Origin: Bog-756 sp963718405
GTDB taxonomy: Bacteria > Actinomycetota > Acidimicrobiia > Acidimicrobiales > RAAP-2
NCBI GenBank assembly: GCA_963718405.1
Contig: CAVQYZ010000004.1
Span: forward strand, 434,001-498,000
Length of the DNA: 64,000 bases
Reading direction: 5' to 3'
The notes under the pieces were generated by a model, which was not told the DNA's origin, searched no databases, and worked only from the letters and a program-made list of their open reading frames with translations. Shown piece after piece: positions 17,176 through 25,710 of this stretch. Each line of letters opens with the position of its first letter. Position 1 is the stretch's first letter. A program made the translations under genes and the position numbers.

Positions 17176-18102
17176 ATGCAACGTCATTGGAAGAAGGTTC
17201 CCATCGAAGCCCGGTGGGTGACCGTGGCCGCGGTGGCCGTGCTCACCATGACCACGTCGCTGCTGGTGGCTCTACCCGGCGTGGGCCCGGCGGCAGCCAC
17301 CACGCACCCCTACGAGCTCACCCTGGGCGACTCGTATTCGATCGGCTACCAGCCGGGGATCGGCGGGACGCCGGGGTATACCGGGTACCTGGCCGGAAAG
17401 CTGGGCCTGGAGCCGGAGAACTTCGGGTGCGGTGGGGCCACCACCAACTCACTGCTCCACTCGGCGGGGTGTGGCGATCCCGCCTCCCAGCACGCCGTGG
17501 CCTACCCGGGGATCACCCAGGAGGCTGCAGCTCTCAAATTCATCGCCGCCCACAAGGGCCAGGTGAAACTGGTCACGGTCTCGATCGGGGGCAACGACTT
17601 CGACTCCTGCTCGACGGCGGCGTGCGTCAACTCGGCCATGCCCACCATGGGGAAGAACGTCAAGTCCTTGGTGGGGTCGCTCAATACCGCCCTGGCCAAG
17701 GCCTCGGACACCAGCGCCAAGATCATCGGCCTGACCTATCCCGACGTGGACCTGGGCCTGTTCGTCTATCCGACCCAGCCGCCGTCGTCGGCCAGCGAGT
17801 CCCAGGCCCGCCAGTCCATCCTGGCCTTCGACGACCTGATCAACCCCACCTTGAAGAAGGCCTATCTGTCGGTGGCCCGAGCCAGTTTCGTCGACGTGAC
17901 CTCGGCGCCCTACAAGGAAGCCACCAAAGGGGACGACACCAGTTTCAGCATCACCGAGCAGGTATCCCCCTACGGAACCGTGCCGGTGGCGGTGGGCGAG
18001 GTCTGTCAGCTGACCTACTTCTGCTCCCAGGGCAACATCCACGCCCACACCGCCGGGTATGACTTCATCGGCGCCCTGGTGCTGGCCGACTACCGCTCGT
18101 AG
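17176..18102 (+). CDS. Secreted SGNH/GDSL-family lipase or esterase
   Basis: 308 residues from an ATG preceded by a strong AGGGGGG ribosome site. A signal peptide (VTVAAVAVLTMTTSLLVALPG) ends near AAAT. Block I reads LTLGDSYSIGY with the catalytic Ser, block III is SIGGNDFDSC, and block V is NIHAHTAGYDF with the catalytic His. Six or more cysteines suggest disulfides, as in secreted actinobacterial lipases of this family. It should hydrolyse ester bonds of lipids or polysaccharide acyl groups outside the cell. Monocistronic by spacing. Confidence 0.9.
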   Translation: MQRHWKKVPIEARWVTVAAVAVLTMTTSLLVALPGVGPAAATTHPYELTLGDSYSIGYQPGIGGTPGYTGYLAGKLGLEPENFGCGGATTNSLLHSAGCGDPASQHAVAYPGITQEAAALKFIAAHKGQVKLVTVSIGGNDFDSCSTAACVNSAMPTMGKNVKSLVGSLNTALAKASDTSAKIIGLTYPDVDLGLFVYPTQPPSSASESQARQSILAFDDLINPTLKKAYLSVARASFVDVTSAPYKEATKGDDTSFSITEQVSPYGTVPVAVGEVCQLTYFCSQGNIHAHTAGYDFIGALVLADYRS

Positions 18103-18197
18103 CCGGCAGCCGCACCCGTTCGCCGTCGGCGGGCCCACCGTGCCGCGGCGTCGGAGCTCCTGCAGGGAGCGGCGTCCCTGAAGGTAACGTTTCGGGC

Positions 18198-18668
18198 ATG
18201 GGCCAGCAGACGGAGGCGGGCGACCAGGCCGAGTGGAGGGTCGCCGAAGCCAAGTCGGCGTTCAACGGAGCCTGGGATCTCCTCGACCTTGATGATCGGA
18301 GCCCCGAACAACAACGCCAGATGATCCTGCGGGCCGCGGCCTCCCGCTACCTCTGGGCCGAGGTGGGAGGTTCGGACCTGGAGTCCAAGCTGCTCATCGG
18401 CGACTGGCAGGTGGCCCACGTCCTCAGCTGGTTGGGCGCCGGTGACCTGGCCCTGCTCTTTGCCACCGCGGCCCACGAGCGGGCCCTGGCCAACGGTTGG
18501 ACCGATTGGCGGCTGGCTTCGGCCGAAGAGGGGATGGCCCGGGCCTACGCCGTAATCGGTGACCGGGCGTCACGGGACCGGCATGCACAAGCGTGCCGAT
18601 CACTGCTGGCGGAACTCGATGAGGAGAACCGACAGGTCATCGAGGGACAGCTGTCGACCGTTCCGTAG
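18198..18668 (+). CDS. Hypothetical helical protein (TPR-like)
   Basis: 156 residues, almost all helical by composition (AWDLLDLDDRSPEQQRQMIL and AAHERALANGWTDWRLASAE). The Ala/Leu pattern resembles tetratricopeptide-type helical hairpins. It has no signal or membrane segment and looks cytosolic. It is preceded by a ggcATGgg start with no strong ribosome site. The function is not recognised. It converges with the DinB gene. Confidence 0.6.
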   Translation: MGQQTEAGDQAEWRVAEAKSAFNGAWDLLDLDDRSPEQQRQMILRAAASRYLWAEVGGSDLESKLLIGDWQVAHVLSWLGAGDLALLFATAAHERALANGWTDWRLASAEEGMARAYAVIGDRASRDRHAQACRSLLAELDEENRQVIEGQLSTVP

Positions 18669-18692
18669 GGGTCGGGCTCCAGCCGACAGGGC

Positions 18693-19178
18693 CTACTGGA
18701 CGATCCACTGGCGGCCGTCGATCAGCTCGCGGACCGCGTCGAGATGGCCGGCGTGACAGGCCGTCTCGGCGATGACGTGCAGCATGATGTACCGGAAGTC
18801 GGGGACGTCCCAGTCGCCCCACCACTCGTCACGTTGGCGCGGCGGCTGATCGAGTGGGGTGTCGGTGATGATGGCATCGGCCAACGCCATCTCGGCGCGG
18901 TAGGAGGCCAAGACCTCGTCGGCGGACTCGTCCGGTCCCACCTGCCAGTCGGCCCGGTCTCCTTCGGGGAAGTAGTCGAGCGGCTCACCCCCGACGATGG
19001 AACGGAACCAGTAGTGCTCGTCGGAGAGGGCCAGGTGCTTGACCATCCCCAGACAGGTCCAGCCCGAAGGAAGGACCGGGCTCCGCAGCTGGTCGTCGGT
19101 CAGCCCGTCGAGTATGCCCAGGACATGGCGGCGCTGGGCGTCGAGAAAACGGTGCAGCACCTCCCGCTCGTCACTCAT
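18693..19178 (-). CDS. DinB/DUF664-family protein (mycothiol-transferase-like fold)
   Basis: 161 residues with the four-helix DinB fold. Metal-ligand histidines can be placed in VKHLALSDEHYWF (about 47-59) and ETACHAGHLD (about 140-149), the usual three-His arrangement. Related actinobacterial proteins are thiol-dependent S-transferases or isomerases using mycothiol, but many are uncharacterised. No partner enzyme is next to it; it is 43 bases upstream of the alcohol dehydrogenase stop on the same strand. Confidence 0.85.
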   Translation of the reverse strand: MSDEREVLHRFLDAQRRHVLGILDGLTDDQLRSPVLPSGWTCLGMVKHLALSDEHYWFRSIVGGEPLDYFPEGDRADWQVGPDESADEVLASYRAEMALADAIITDTPLDQPPRQRDEWWGDWDVPDFRYIMLHVIAETACHAGHLDAVRELIDGRQWIVQ

Positions 19179-19221
19179 CGCTCACCGCCTTCCGCCCGCC
19201 CTCGGGCTCGTGACCGATGGT

Positions 19222-20316
19222 TCAAATCGACACCACGGTCCGCAGACCTCGTTCGGCTCGGAGGTCATCGAAGCCGGCGTTGATCTCGGCCAGCGGACGC
19301 CGGGTGGAGATCATCCCCTCGAGATCGAGGAGGCCTCGCTGCCACAGGCTGACCAGCCGGGGGATCTGCCAGTGGGGATTCCCTCCGCCGTAGAGGCACC
19401 CGACCAGGCGCTTCTCCGTGATGGCGAAGAGGATGGCCGGGAGCTCGTTGAGCACCTCGGCGGCATCGGGTGCGCCAACCGACACCGTGGTCCCGCCGTT
19501 GCAGGTGGCGGCGATCCCGGCCTCGAGCAGGCGGGCGCTGCCGGCGGCATCGAAGGCGTAGTCGACCCCGACCCCGGTCACCTCCTGGCACAGGGCCACC
19601 ACGTCGGTCTGGACCGGATCGACCACATCAGTGGCGCCGAAGGACAGGGCCTGCTGGCGTCGGTCGGCCACCGGATCTGAGGCGATGATCCGCGAGGCAC
19701 CGGCGATGCGGGCTCCCTGGACCACCGAGATGCCCACGCCCCCCAACCCCATGACCAAGACGGTGGCTCCTTCTTCCACCTGGGCGGTGTTGAGCACCGC
19801 TCCCACGCCGGTCTGGATGGCGCATCCGATGACGCTGGCCAGTTCGAGCGGCACCTCGGGATCGATGCGCACCGCCCCCGATTCGGTGGTCAAGACCTGT
19901 TGGCCGAAGCCGCCCACACCCAGCCCCCGGTAGACCGGCTCGCCGCCCCGGGACAGGGCCGTGGACCCGTCGGGGAGAGTGCCGGTCATGAAGGTCATGG
20001 CCTTTTCGCACACGGTGGGCTTGCCTCGCACACACCAGTAGCAGCGGCCGCAGGGGGCGATGGCCACCAACACCACATGGTCCCCGGGGGCCACGGCCGT
20101 CACGCCCGCGCCGACCTCGGCCACCACGCCGGCCGCCTCGTGACCGAGGACCATGGGCAACGGTCCGTACCCGGCCTCGATGATGGTGAGATCCGAGTGG
20201 CAGATGCCGCAGTGGGTCACATCCACCAGCACCTGCCCGGGCCCGGGAGCGGCCACCTCAATGTCATCCACCACTTCGAGGGGGCTGTTCTCGCGGGTAA
20301 GCAGCGCTGCTCGCAT
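19222..20316 (-). CDS. Zinc-dependent medium-chain alcohol dehydrogenase
   Basis: 364 residues. The catalytic zinc site is CGICHSD with GHEAAG, the structural zinc loop is CGRCYWCVRGKPTVC, and the nucleotide-binding Rossmann motif is GLGGVG followed by an acidic residue (SDP) that favours NAD. The length and the loop around MTFMTGTLPDG match the class III/NDMA-type branch of actinobacterial alcohol dehydrogenases. It oxidises primary alcohols or aldehyde adducts in the cytosol. The exact substrate cannot be read from sequence. Confidence 0.93.
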   Translation of the reverse strand: MRAALLTRENSPLEVVDDIEVAAPGPGQVLVDVTHCGICHSDLTIIEAGYGPLPMVLGHEAAGVVAEVGAGVTAVAPGDHVVLVAIAPCGRCYWCVRGKPTVCEKAMTFMTGTLPDGSTALSRGGEPVYRGLGVGGFGQQVLTTESGAVRIDPEVPLELASVIGCAIQTGVGAVLNTAQVEEGATVLVMGLGGVGISVVQGARIAGASRIIASDPVADRRQQALSFGATDVVDPVQTDVVALCQEVTGVGVDYAFDAAGSARLLEAGIAATCNGGTTVSVGAPDAAEVLNELPAILFAITEKRLVGCLYGGGNPHWQIPRLVSLWQRGLLDLEGMISTRRPLAEINAGFDDLRAERGLRTVVSI

Positions 20317-20512
20317 CGGTTCCTCCGGTTCTGGATGGCCGGCCCGCGGCCATCTCCGGTCCAGGGGTGGTGTTCCCCGGATCGGGCCGGCCGTCGGCGG
20401 CTTGGTGCCCCGACGCTAATGCCCGGAGGTCAGCCGCCGCCGGAACCGCGCCGACCGGACCATCCCGTTCAACGGCGGCGCGCCCGGGGTCGATCCGACG
20501 ATCGGCCGCCGC

Positions 20513-21067
20513 TCAGAACCAGTGGAGCCAAGGGTGGTTGTGACGCCACACCACTGCGGAGACCTTCCCGATGATATTGGCGGATGGCACGGTTCCCCAG
20601 TACCGACTGTCGTCGGAGTCGCCGCGACAATCCCCGAGCACGTAGTACTGGCCGGAGGGGATCTTGGTGGTGGGGATCCCGACGGACGATTGGGAGCACT
20701 GGCCCGTCAGCTTCGGGAGCCAGGGCTGGGCGATGGGATGCCCGTTGATCAGGATGGTGCTGCCGGCCGAGGAGATGGTCTCACCCGGGAGCCCGATCAC
20801 CCGCTTGACCAGTACCGGATACTCGGTGTCGGTGTCGCCCGGCGCACGTCGGAAGACGATGATGTCTCCACGATGGATGGTCCCCGACAGTTTGTCGACG
20901 ATGATCCGATCGCCGATCTGGAGCGTGGGGAGCATGGACCCCGACGGTACGACGAAGGCTTGGGCGGCGTAGGCCCGAACGCTGGTGGCGGCCAGGGCCA
21001 CCAGCACCACCATGATGACCAGTGACAGGACACCTCTGGTTCTGGCACCGGTCCTCACTCTCCCCAT
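20513..21067 (-). CDS. lepB: Signal peptidase I
   Basis: 184 residues, short as in Gram-positive enzymes. One N-terminal transmembrane helix (VLSLVIMVVLVALAATSV) is followed by box B VPSGSMLPTL with nucleophile Ser44, and box D VLVKRVIGLPGE with general base Lys88. Box E reads LGDCRGDSDDSRYWG; the Cys in place of the usual Asn of GDN is noteworthy. It cleaves Sec and Tat signal peptides at the outer face of the membrane, so it serves the many secreted proteins in this window. Confidence 0.93.
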   Translation of the reverse strand: MGRVRTGARTRGVLSLVIMVVLVALAATSVRAYAAQAFVVPSGSMLPTLQIGDRIIVDKLSGTIHRGDIIVFRRAPGDTDTEYPVLVKRVIGLPGETISSAGSTILINGHPIAQPWLPKLTGQCSQSSVGIPTTKIPSGQYYVLGDCRGDSDDSRYWGTVPSANIIGKVSAVVWRHNHPWLHWF

Positions 21068-21121
21068 GGGAAGACTTTAGGCCGGGCAGGTGAGCCTGCG
21101 TCCGTCGCTACTCGGATCTGG

Positions 21122-21147
21122 CCCCCGGCGCGTTGGCCCGCCGGGGG
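21122..21147. terminator. Terminator-like hairpin after the glutamic peptidase gene
   Basis: CCCCCGGCG, eight loop bases, then CGCCGGGGG: a perfect 9-bp GC stem 16 bases past the peptidase stop (reading leftward) and upstream of lepB. There is no T tract, which is common for actinobacterial terminators. Confidence 0.5.
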
Positions 21148-21162
21148 TCGGCCATCTCCGGA

Positions 21163-22079
21163 TCAATAGCTGTTATCCCACTTCACCGAGAACCCCCGGT
21201 CGCCCGTGGCCAGACCCCACGGAGCGGCCAAGAGGTAGGAGCCGGTGCTGTCGAACATCTCGATCGCCGAGTTCGCTGTACGAATTGATCGCCGTACCGC
21301 TCACCGTTCCGCCCTTGACGGTGGCCCCCGTCAGGGTCCACGTCCCGAAGTCGGCCAGCGGAGCGAAGCCACTTGCTGGTGAAGTCAGGTCGCTCGTCGA
21401 TCCACTCGGCACTGGTGTCCTTGCAGGTGGCCGCGGCACAGGTGAGGGTCTTGGTGAAGCTGTTGGCGGTGTGGGTCGAGTCGGTCAGGACCATCTTGTA
21501 ACTCGTTCCGGTGCGGGTGATGGAGGTAGCGATCTTGTCGCCGGGCAGGAGAGTCTTGCCGACCTCCACCGAGCCGGCCGGGTACATCTCATACCAGGTG
21601 TAGTACGTGGCATGGTCCTCGAAGCACCAGTCGATGACGCCTTCTTGCTCCACCGTCGTGTTCGACCAGCCATCGAGTCCGATCCACTGGGCGGCCACGG
21701 TGTCCTCATGGGTGCAGCTCGCAGTTACCGAGGGAGTGGTCCAGTCGCCGCTGACCGACTTGAAATACCCGGCGGTGGCGTCAGTGTCCACGTACCCCGA
21801 CCAGTTGAACGAACCGGCGTTGTTGATGGGGCGTAGGGTACCGAAGCCACCCTCGCTACCGGGGATGCGAGCATGGCTGGCCGGGGCGTCGTTGTGCTGT
21901 AAGTACCGGACCAGGGCGCTCCGGGCCGAGGCCAGATACTGGGCACTGGGCTTCCCTGCCGATGCGCCCCCGGTAGCCGGGGTCAGTGTCAGGGTCGTGC
22001 CCACCGCCACCAGGACAACCGCCACCCCGATACCGGCCGCCGCCAAACCCTTACGGTACGGCTTCAATGTTGCCCTCAT
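21163..22079 (-). pseudogene. Secreted G1-family (glutamic) endopeptidase, frameshifted
   Basis: The ATG at 22079 opens a signal peptide (GIGVAVVLVAVGTTLTL) and propeptide. The mature domain starts around NWSGYVDTDATAGYF and contains AAQWIGLDGWS, VEQEGV and WYEMYPAG, which are conserved blocks of scytalidoglutamic-type (G1) peptidases; the catalytic Gln/Glu pair is expected among these and AEWIDERP. The reading then slips: ADFGTWTLTGATVKGGTV is in a second frame (about 21375) and ATGDRGFSVKWDNSY in a third (about 21275), ending at 21163. Joined, the three pieces give a complete family member, so the breaks are either two indel errors or recent decay. G1 peptidases act at acid pH outside the cell. 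Confidence 0.75.
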
Positions 22080-22239
22080 AATTTGTGCCCCCTCCTCGCC
22101 TCACGGGCGGGGAGAGTCGGCTGGTTCCGCCCCCGTCGTCGCCTGGAAGACAACCAACCCTAACGCCCGCTCGCGTCACTTCGCTAGGGCCTGTCCGGAC
22201 TTTTCCGGTCGGCGGTGGGACAGCGACACGACGTGGGCG

Positions 22240-23421
22240 CTACCGCCGGGAAGCCCCCCGCCACAGCGATGTCCCCCGTCCGTCGGCCACCGAGATGATC
22301 TGTTGGAACCGCTCGAAGGCCGGCGGACCGAGGTTGTCGGCGAAGAAGGCCCCGTCCGGTGCCACGGCGAAGAAATCGGGGAAGAGGAACGAGTCGACGC
22401 CCGAGACCCCGGTGACGGCAAAGCTGTTCACGAGGTGATCGCCGCGGACGTGGAGAACGTACTCCCCGTCGTCGACATCGATGACTCCGTTCGCACCCCG
22501 CTGGACCACCGCGGTGTTCCCTCCGCTTCGCCGGGCGTAGCCCAGGTAGGTGGCCGTCCCGTTCGGTGAGATCTTGAAGACCGACCATCCGTCGAACATC
22601 GAAGAGGCGTACACGTTGCCCTGGCCGTCCACGGCGATCGAGCCGAAACTGTTGAGCGGTCCGGGCACCTGCGTCGATCCGGGAGGGAGCACCGCCCGCA
22701 GGGTGTCGAGGCGACCGGCCGCGGAGAGTCGGAAGAGCTGGGTCTGGGTAGCCACGTACAGTTGTCCGCTCGGGCTGAAGGCCAACGAGACAGTCGGGCC
22801 AAGTGGTGCCGACAGCGCCGGTGCGCCAGTGGCTATGGAATCGCTCGGGCCCCTGGAGCGCCCGTCGCCGGCGATGGTCCGGATGGTGCCGGCCCGGTCG
22901 ATGACCCGTACCCGTCCGCCGTCGGCCAGATAGAGATCACCGTTCGGAGCGAACGCCATGTCGGACACCTGCGAGAGCTCAGCCTTGGTGGCCGGACCGC
23001 CGTCGCCGGCGAACCCGTCCCTGCCGTTACCGGCCACCAACTGGAACTGGCCGTTGGCGAGGCGGACGAGAACCTGGTGATGGGAGACATCCGACACGTA
23101 CAGCGCACCGGTTGGGCCGACGGCCAATGGGCCGGCTCTGGTCAGCGAGACGACCGAGCCGGGCGGTGGGCTGGTCGGCCCGGGTCTGACATGGGTGGCG
23201 GTGGCAGAAGGTGGGAGAGCAGGCCCGGGGCTCGAGATGGCGGCGGCCACGACGGTGGTCACCGCACCCACCATGATGATGACCACGCCGGCCCATGCCA
23301 ACCGTCGGCGCCGTTCGCGTCGTCGAGCCTCCTTGAAGAGCAGGTCGGCGTCCGTGGGCCGATGGGGATCCGGCCCCCCGTGACCGGGGACCGGGGACCT
23401 TCCCTTCTCGACGGTGACCAT
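22240..23421 (-). CDS. Membrane-anchored NHL-type beta-propeller protein
   Basis: 393 residues. A basic cytoplasmic N-terminus of about 40 residues leads into one transmembrane helix (AGVVIIMVGAVTTVVAAAI), and the rest is extracellular. Repeated units such as LAVGPTGALYVSDVSHHQVL, MAFAPNGDLYLADGG and IAVDGQGNVYASSM are NHL propeller blades; FAGDGGPATKAELS is the usual inter-blade loop. It is a likely binding or scaffold protein; no catalytic residues are seen. It starts 21 bases from a divergent GntR regulator, which probably controls it. Confidence 0.75.
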   Translation of the reverse strand: MVTVEKGRSPVPGHGGPDPHRPTDADLLFKEARRRERRRRLAWAGVVIIMVGAVTTVVAAAISSPGPALPPSATATHVRPGPTSPPPGSVVSLTRAGPLAVGPTGALYVSDVSHHQVLVRLANGQFQLVAGNGRDGFAGDGGPATKAELSQVSDMAFAPNGDLYLADGGRVRVIDRAGTIRTIAGDGRSRGPSDSIATGAPALSAPLGPTVSLAFSPSGQLYVATQTQLFRLSAAGRLDTLRAVLPPGSTQVPGPLNSFGSIAVDGQGNVYASSMFDGWSVFKISPNGTATYLGYARRSGGNTAVVQRGANGVIDVDDGEYVLHVRGDHLVNSFAVTGVSGVDSFLFPDFFAVAPDGAFFADNLGPPAFERFQQIISVADGRGTSLWRGASRR

Positions 23422-23445
23422 AACGCTACTATCATTGTCGTTATG
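23419..23445. promoter_or_regulatory. Shared divergent leaderless promoter/operator
   Basis: CATAACG (23419-23425) and CGTTATG (23439-23445) form a 7-bp inverted repeat whose ends are the two divergent start codons. Inside it, TATCAT (23430-23435) lies 7 bases before the GntR start, and GATAGT (minus strand, 23433-23428) lies 6 bases before the propeller-gene start. Both fit leaderless transcription. The GntR protein is the obvious candidate to bind the repeat. Confidence 0.5.
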
Positions 23446-23832
23446 AGTTCTGTCAAGCCACCTGACCCCCCGGATCCCGACGGGTTGGTGCTGGCCGGCG
23501 TGGATCGATCAGACCCCATGCCGCTTCACGATCAAGTGGCGGCGGAGGTTCGGCGTGCCATCGCCGACGGCGAGGCCGGCCCCGGGGATCGGATTCCGCA
23601 AGCCAAGGATCTGGCCGCGGTGCTCGGCGTCAACACCAACACCGTGCTGCGGGCCCTTCGCGTGCTTCGAGATGAGGGGCTGATCGAACTGGGCCGCGGA
23701 CGAGCCATCGTGGTGGCCGGCACCCCCGAGCGGGGAGCGGTTGTCGCCCGGCTCAAGGAGTTCCTCGACTTCGCCCGTTCGCAGGGCTATCGACGTGAGG
23801 AACTTCTGGCCATGATGGAATCGCTCTCCTGA
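23443..23832 (+). CDS. Short GntR-family (YtrA-like) transcriptional regulator
   Basis: 129 residues from the ATG at 23443. The winged helix-turn-helix fills residues about 27-90 (LHDQVAAEVRRAIADGEAGP, then DLAAVLGVNTNTVLRALRVL and LIELGRGRAIVV). Only about 35 helical residues follow, so there is no large effector domain. This is the build of the YtrA branch, which usually represses adjacent transporter or envelope genes. It is divergent from the NHL-propeller gene and its start codon sits inside the shared inverted repeat, which suggests autoregulation. Confidence 0.86.
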   Translation: MSSVKPPDPPDPDGLVLAGVDRSDPMPLHDQVAAEVRRAIADGEAGPGDRIPQAKDLAAVLGVNTNTVLRALRVLRDEGLIELGRGRAIVVAGTPERGAVVARLKEFLDFARSQGYRREELLAMMESLS

Positions 23833-24251
23833 ATTCAGGTCGGCAGCGGGCGCGCTGAAGGACTGGTCTTTAACCGACGATCTCGTAGGCCCAGGGCGTC
23901 CGATGGGTTGACTGGCCGTGGCGTTGGCCGGACTAGAGAGCGGCGTCTGGGAGCGGGTCCTGCTCGCCATCCGAGGTGGCACTCCCGCGATGTTTAGGGC
24001 GTTCCCCCATGCAGCACCCCCGGGATCCTTCCGATATTCGGCATACGTGCCCATTTGGATCAATCGCACTAGGAGCATCAGTGGCCTGTCCTCGACATCG
24101 GAAGCCGACATGGACTATTCTCCCCGGTTTGCACCGGTCCGGAAACGGCGATTCAGTCGACCTGTAGAGAAGTTGAGTCACTCAGCGCAGTGGCGCGGTG
24201 GTTGCATCGACCCGCTGCCCTGGCCCTGATCGAGTCCGGGCCGGCGTACCG
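23833..24251. other. Non-coding gap before the giant repeat protein
   Basis: About 420 bases with only short, unconvincing open frames on both strands. It must hold the promoter of the gene at 24252. No riboswitch, repeat or RNA gene was recognised. Confidence 0.5.
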
Positions 24252-25710
24252 ATGACCGGTCTCCGCAGGAAAGAGTTGTCAGGCACCAAGCGGCTGACGA
24301 CCAGAATGGGCGCTCGCACCCTGACGGTCGCCTTGGTAGTCGCAGTGGCCTTCAACCTGGCACTGGCGATGGTCAGCGCGGTACCGGCATCGGCGAGCCC
24401 CCCGACGCCGCCCACTATCACCGGGGTGAGCCCGATCACTGGCTCTCCGTCGGGAGGAACCGTGGTGGCAATCACCGGGACCGGGTTCGTCACGGGGACA
24501 ACGGACACCACCGTCAACTTCGGTTCCAACGCTGCCACCTCGGTGAGCTGCTCGACCACCACGGCCTGTTCGGCTACCTCACCGCCGGGTTCGTCCGGTG
24601 TTGTCGACATCACTGCCACCACCGTCCAGGGAACCTCGACTGATTCCGTTGCCGACCAGTTCGAGTACGGCACCTTCGCCTATGTGCCCAACTCTGGCGA
24701 CAACACCGTCAGTGTGATCGACACTGCCACTCAAGCCGTCATCAGCGACTGTCCCTGTGGGCACGAGCCCCGATGGTGTTGCGCTCACCCCCGATGGCCT
24801 CTATGCGTACGTAAGCAACTCCGGCTCGGTCCAATGTGAGCGTCATCGACACCTCGACCAATGCCGTGACCGCCACCATCCCCGTGGGCATCACCCCGAA
24901 CAACATTGCCATCACTCCCGATGGCAGCGAGGTCTATGTGGCCAACTCCGGCTCGAACAATGTGAGCGTCATAGACACCGCTTCCAACGCTCGTGACCGC
25001 AACCATCCCGGTGGGTACTGAGCCCCAGGGCGTGACTTTCACCCCCGACGGCCTCACCGCTTACGTGACCAACTACACCGGGTCCACCGTGAGCGTCATC
25101 AGCACTTCGAGCAACGCCGTCACCGACACCATCAGCGTGGGTACGGGACCCTACGGCGTGGCCGTCTCTCCCAATGGCCAGACCGCCTACGTGACCAATT
25201 CCGGTGATTCCACCGTGAGCCTCATCAACACGGCCGACGACACCGTCACCAACACCATCCCCGTGGGTGCGGACCCGGAGGGGGTGGCTGTCACCCCTAA
25301 CGGACTCGACGTCTACCTCGCCGACTCTGGTGACGGATCCGTGAGTGACTTGAATACTGCCGACGATAATGTCGGCCTCATCCCCGTGGGATCCGCACCA
25401 AATACCCTGGCTGTCACCCCCGATGGCGCTCTCGGTCTACGTGGCCAACGGCAGCTCGGATTCTGTGAATGTCATCAGCACCTCCAATGACACCTTCACC
25501 GGTTCCATCGCGGTCGGCACAGCCCCTCAGGGAGTAGCCATGACCCCCGACACCGGACTGGCTGTCACCGGCATCAGCACCTCCAGCGGGCCGGTAGCCG
25601 GAGGAACAACGGTCTCCATCTATGGCACCGGTTTCGTGGTGGGCAACAGTACGGTCAGTTTCGGTACAACGACTGACACCTCGGCCAGTTGCTCCTCCTC
25701 CACCATCTGC

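Noticed and set aside
22080..22200. Possible riboswitch (c-di-AMP or c-di-GMP type) in the leader of the glutamic peptidase
   Set aside because: The GC-rich leader can fold, but the conserved core sequences of these classes could not be matched.
24745..25435. Programmed ribosomal frameshifting in the giant surface protein
   Set aside because: There are many breaks in both directions without slippery heptamers or fixed downstream structures; sequence error or decay is simpler.
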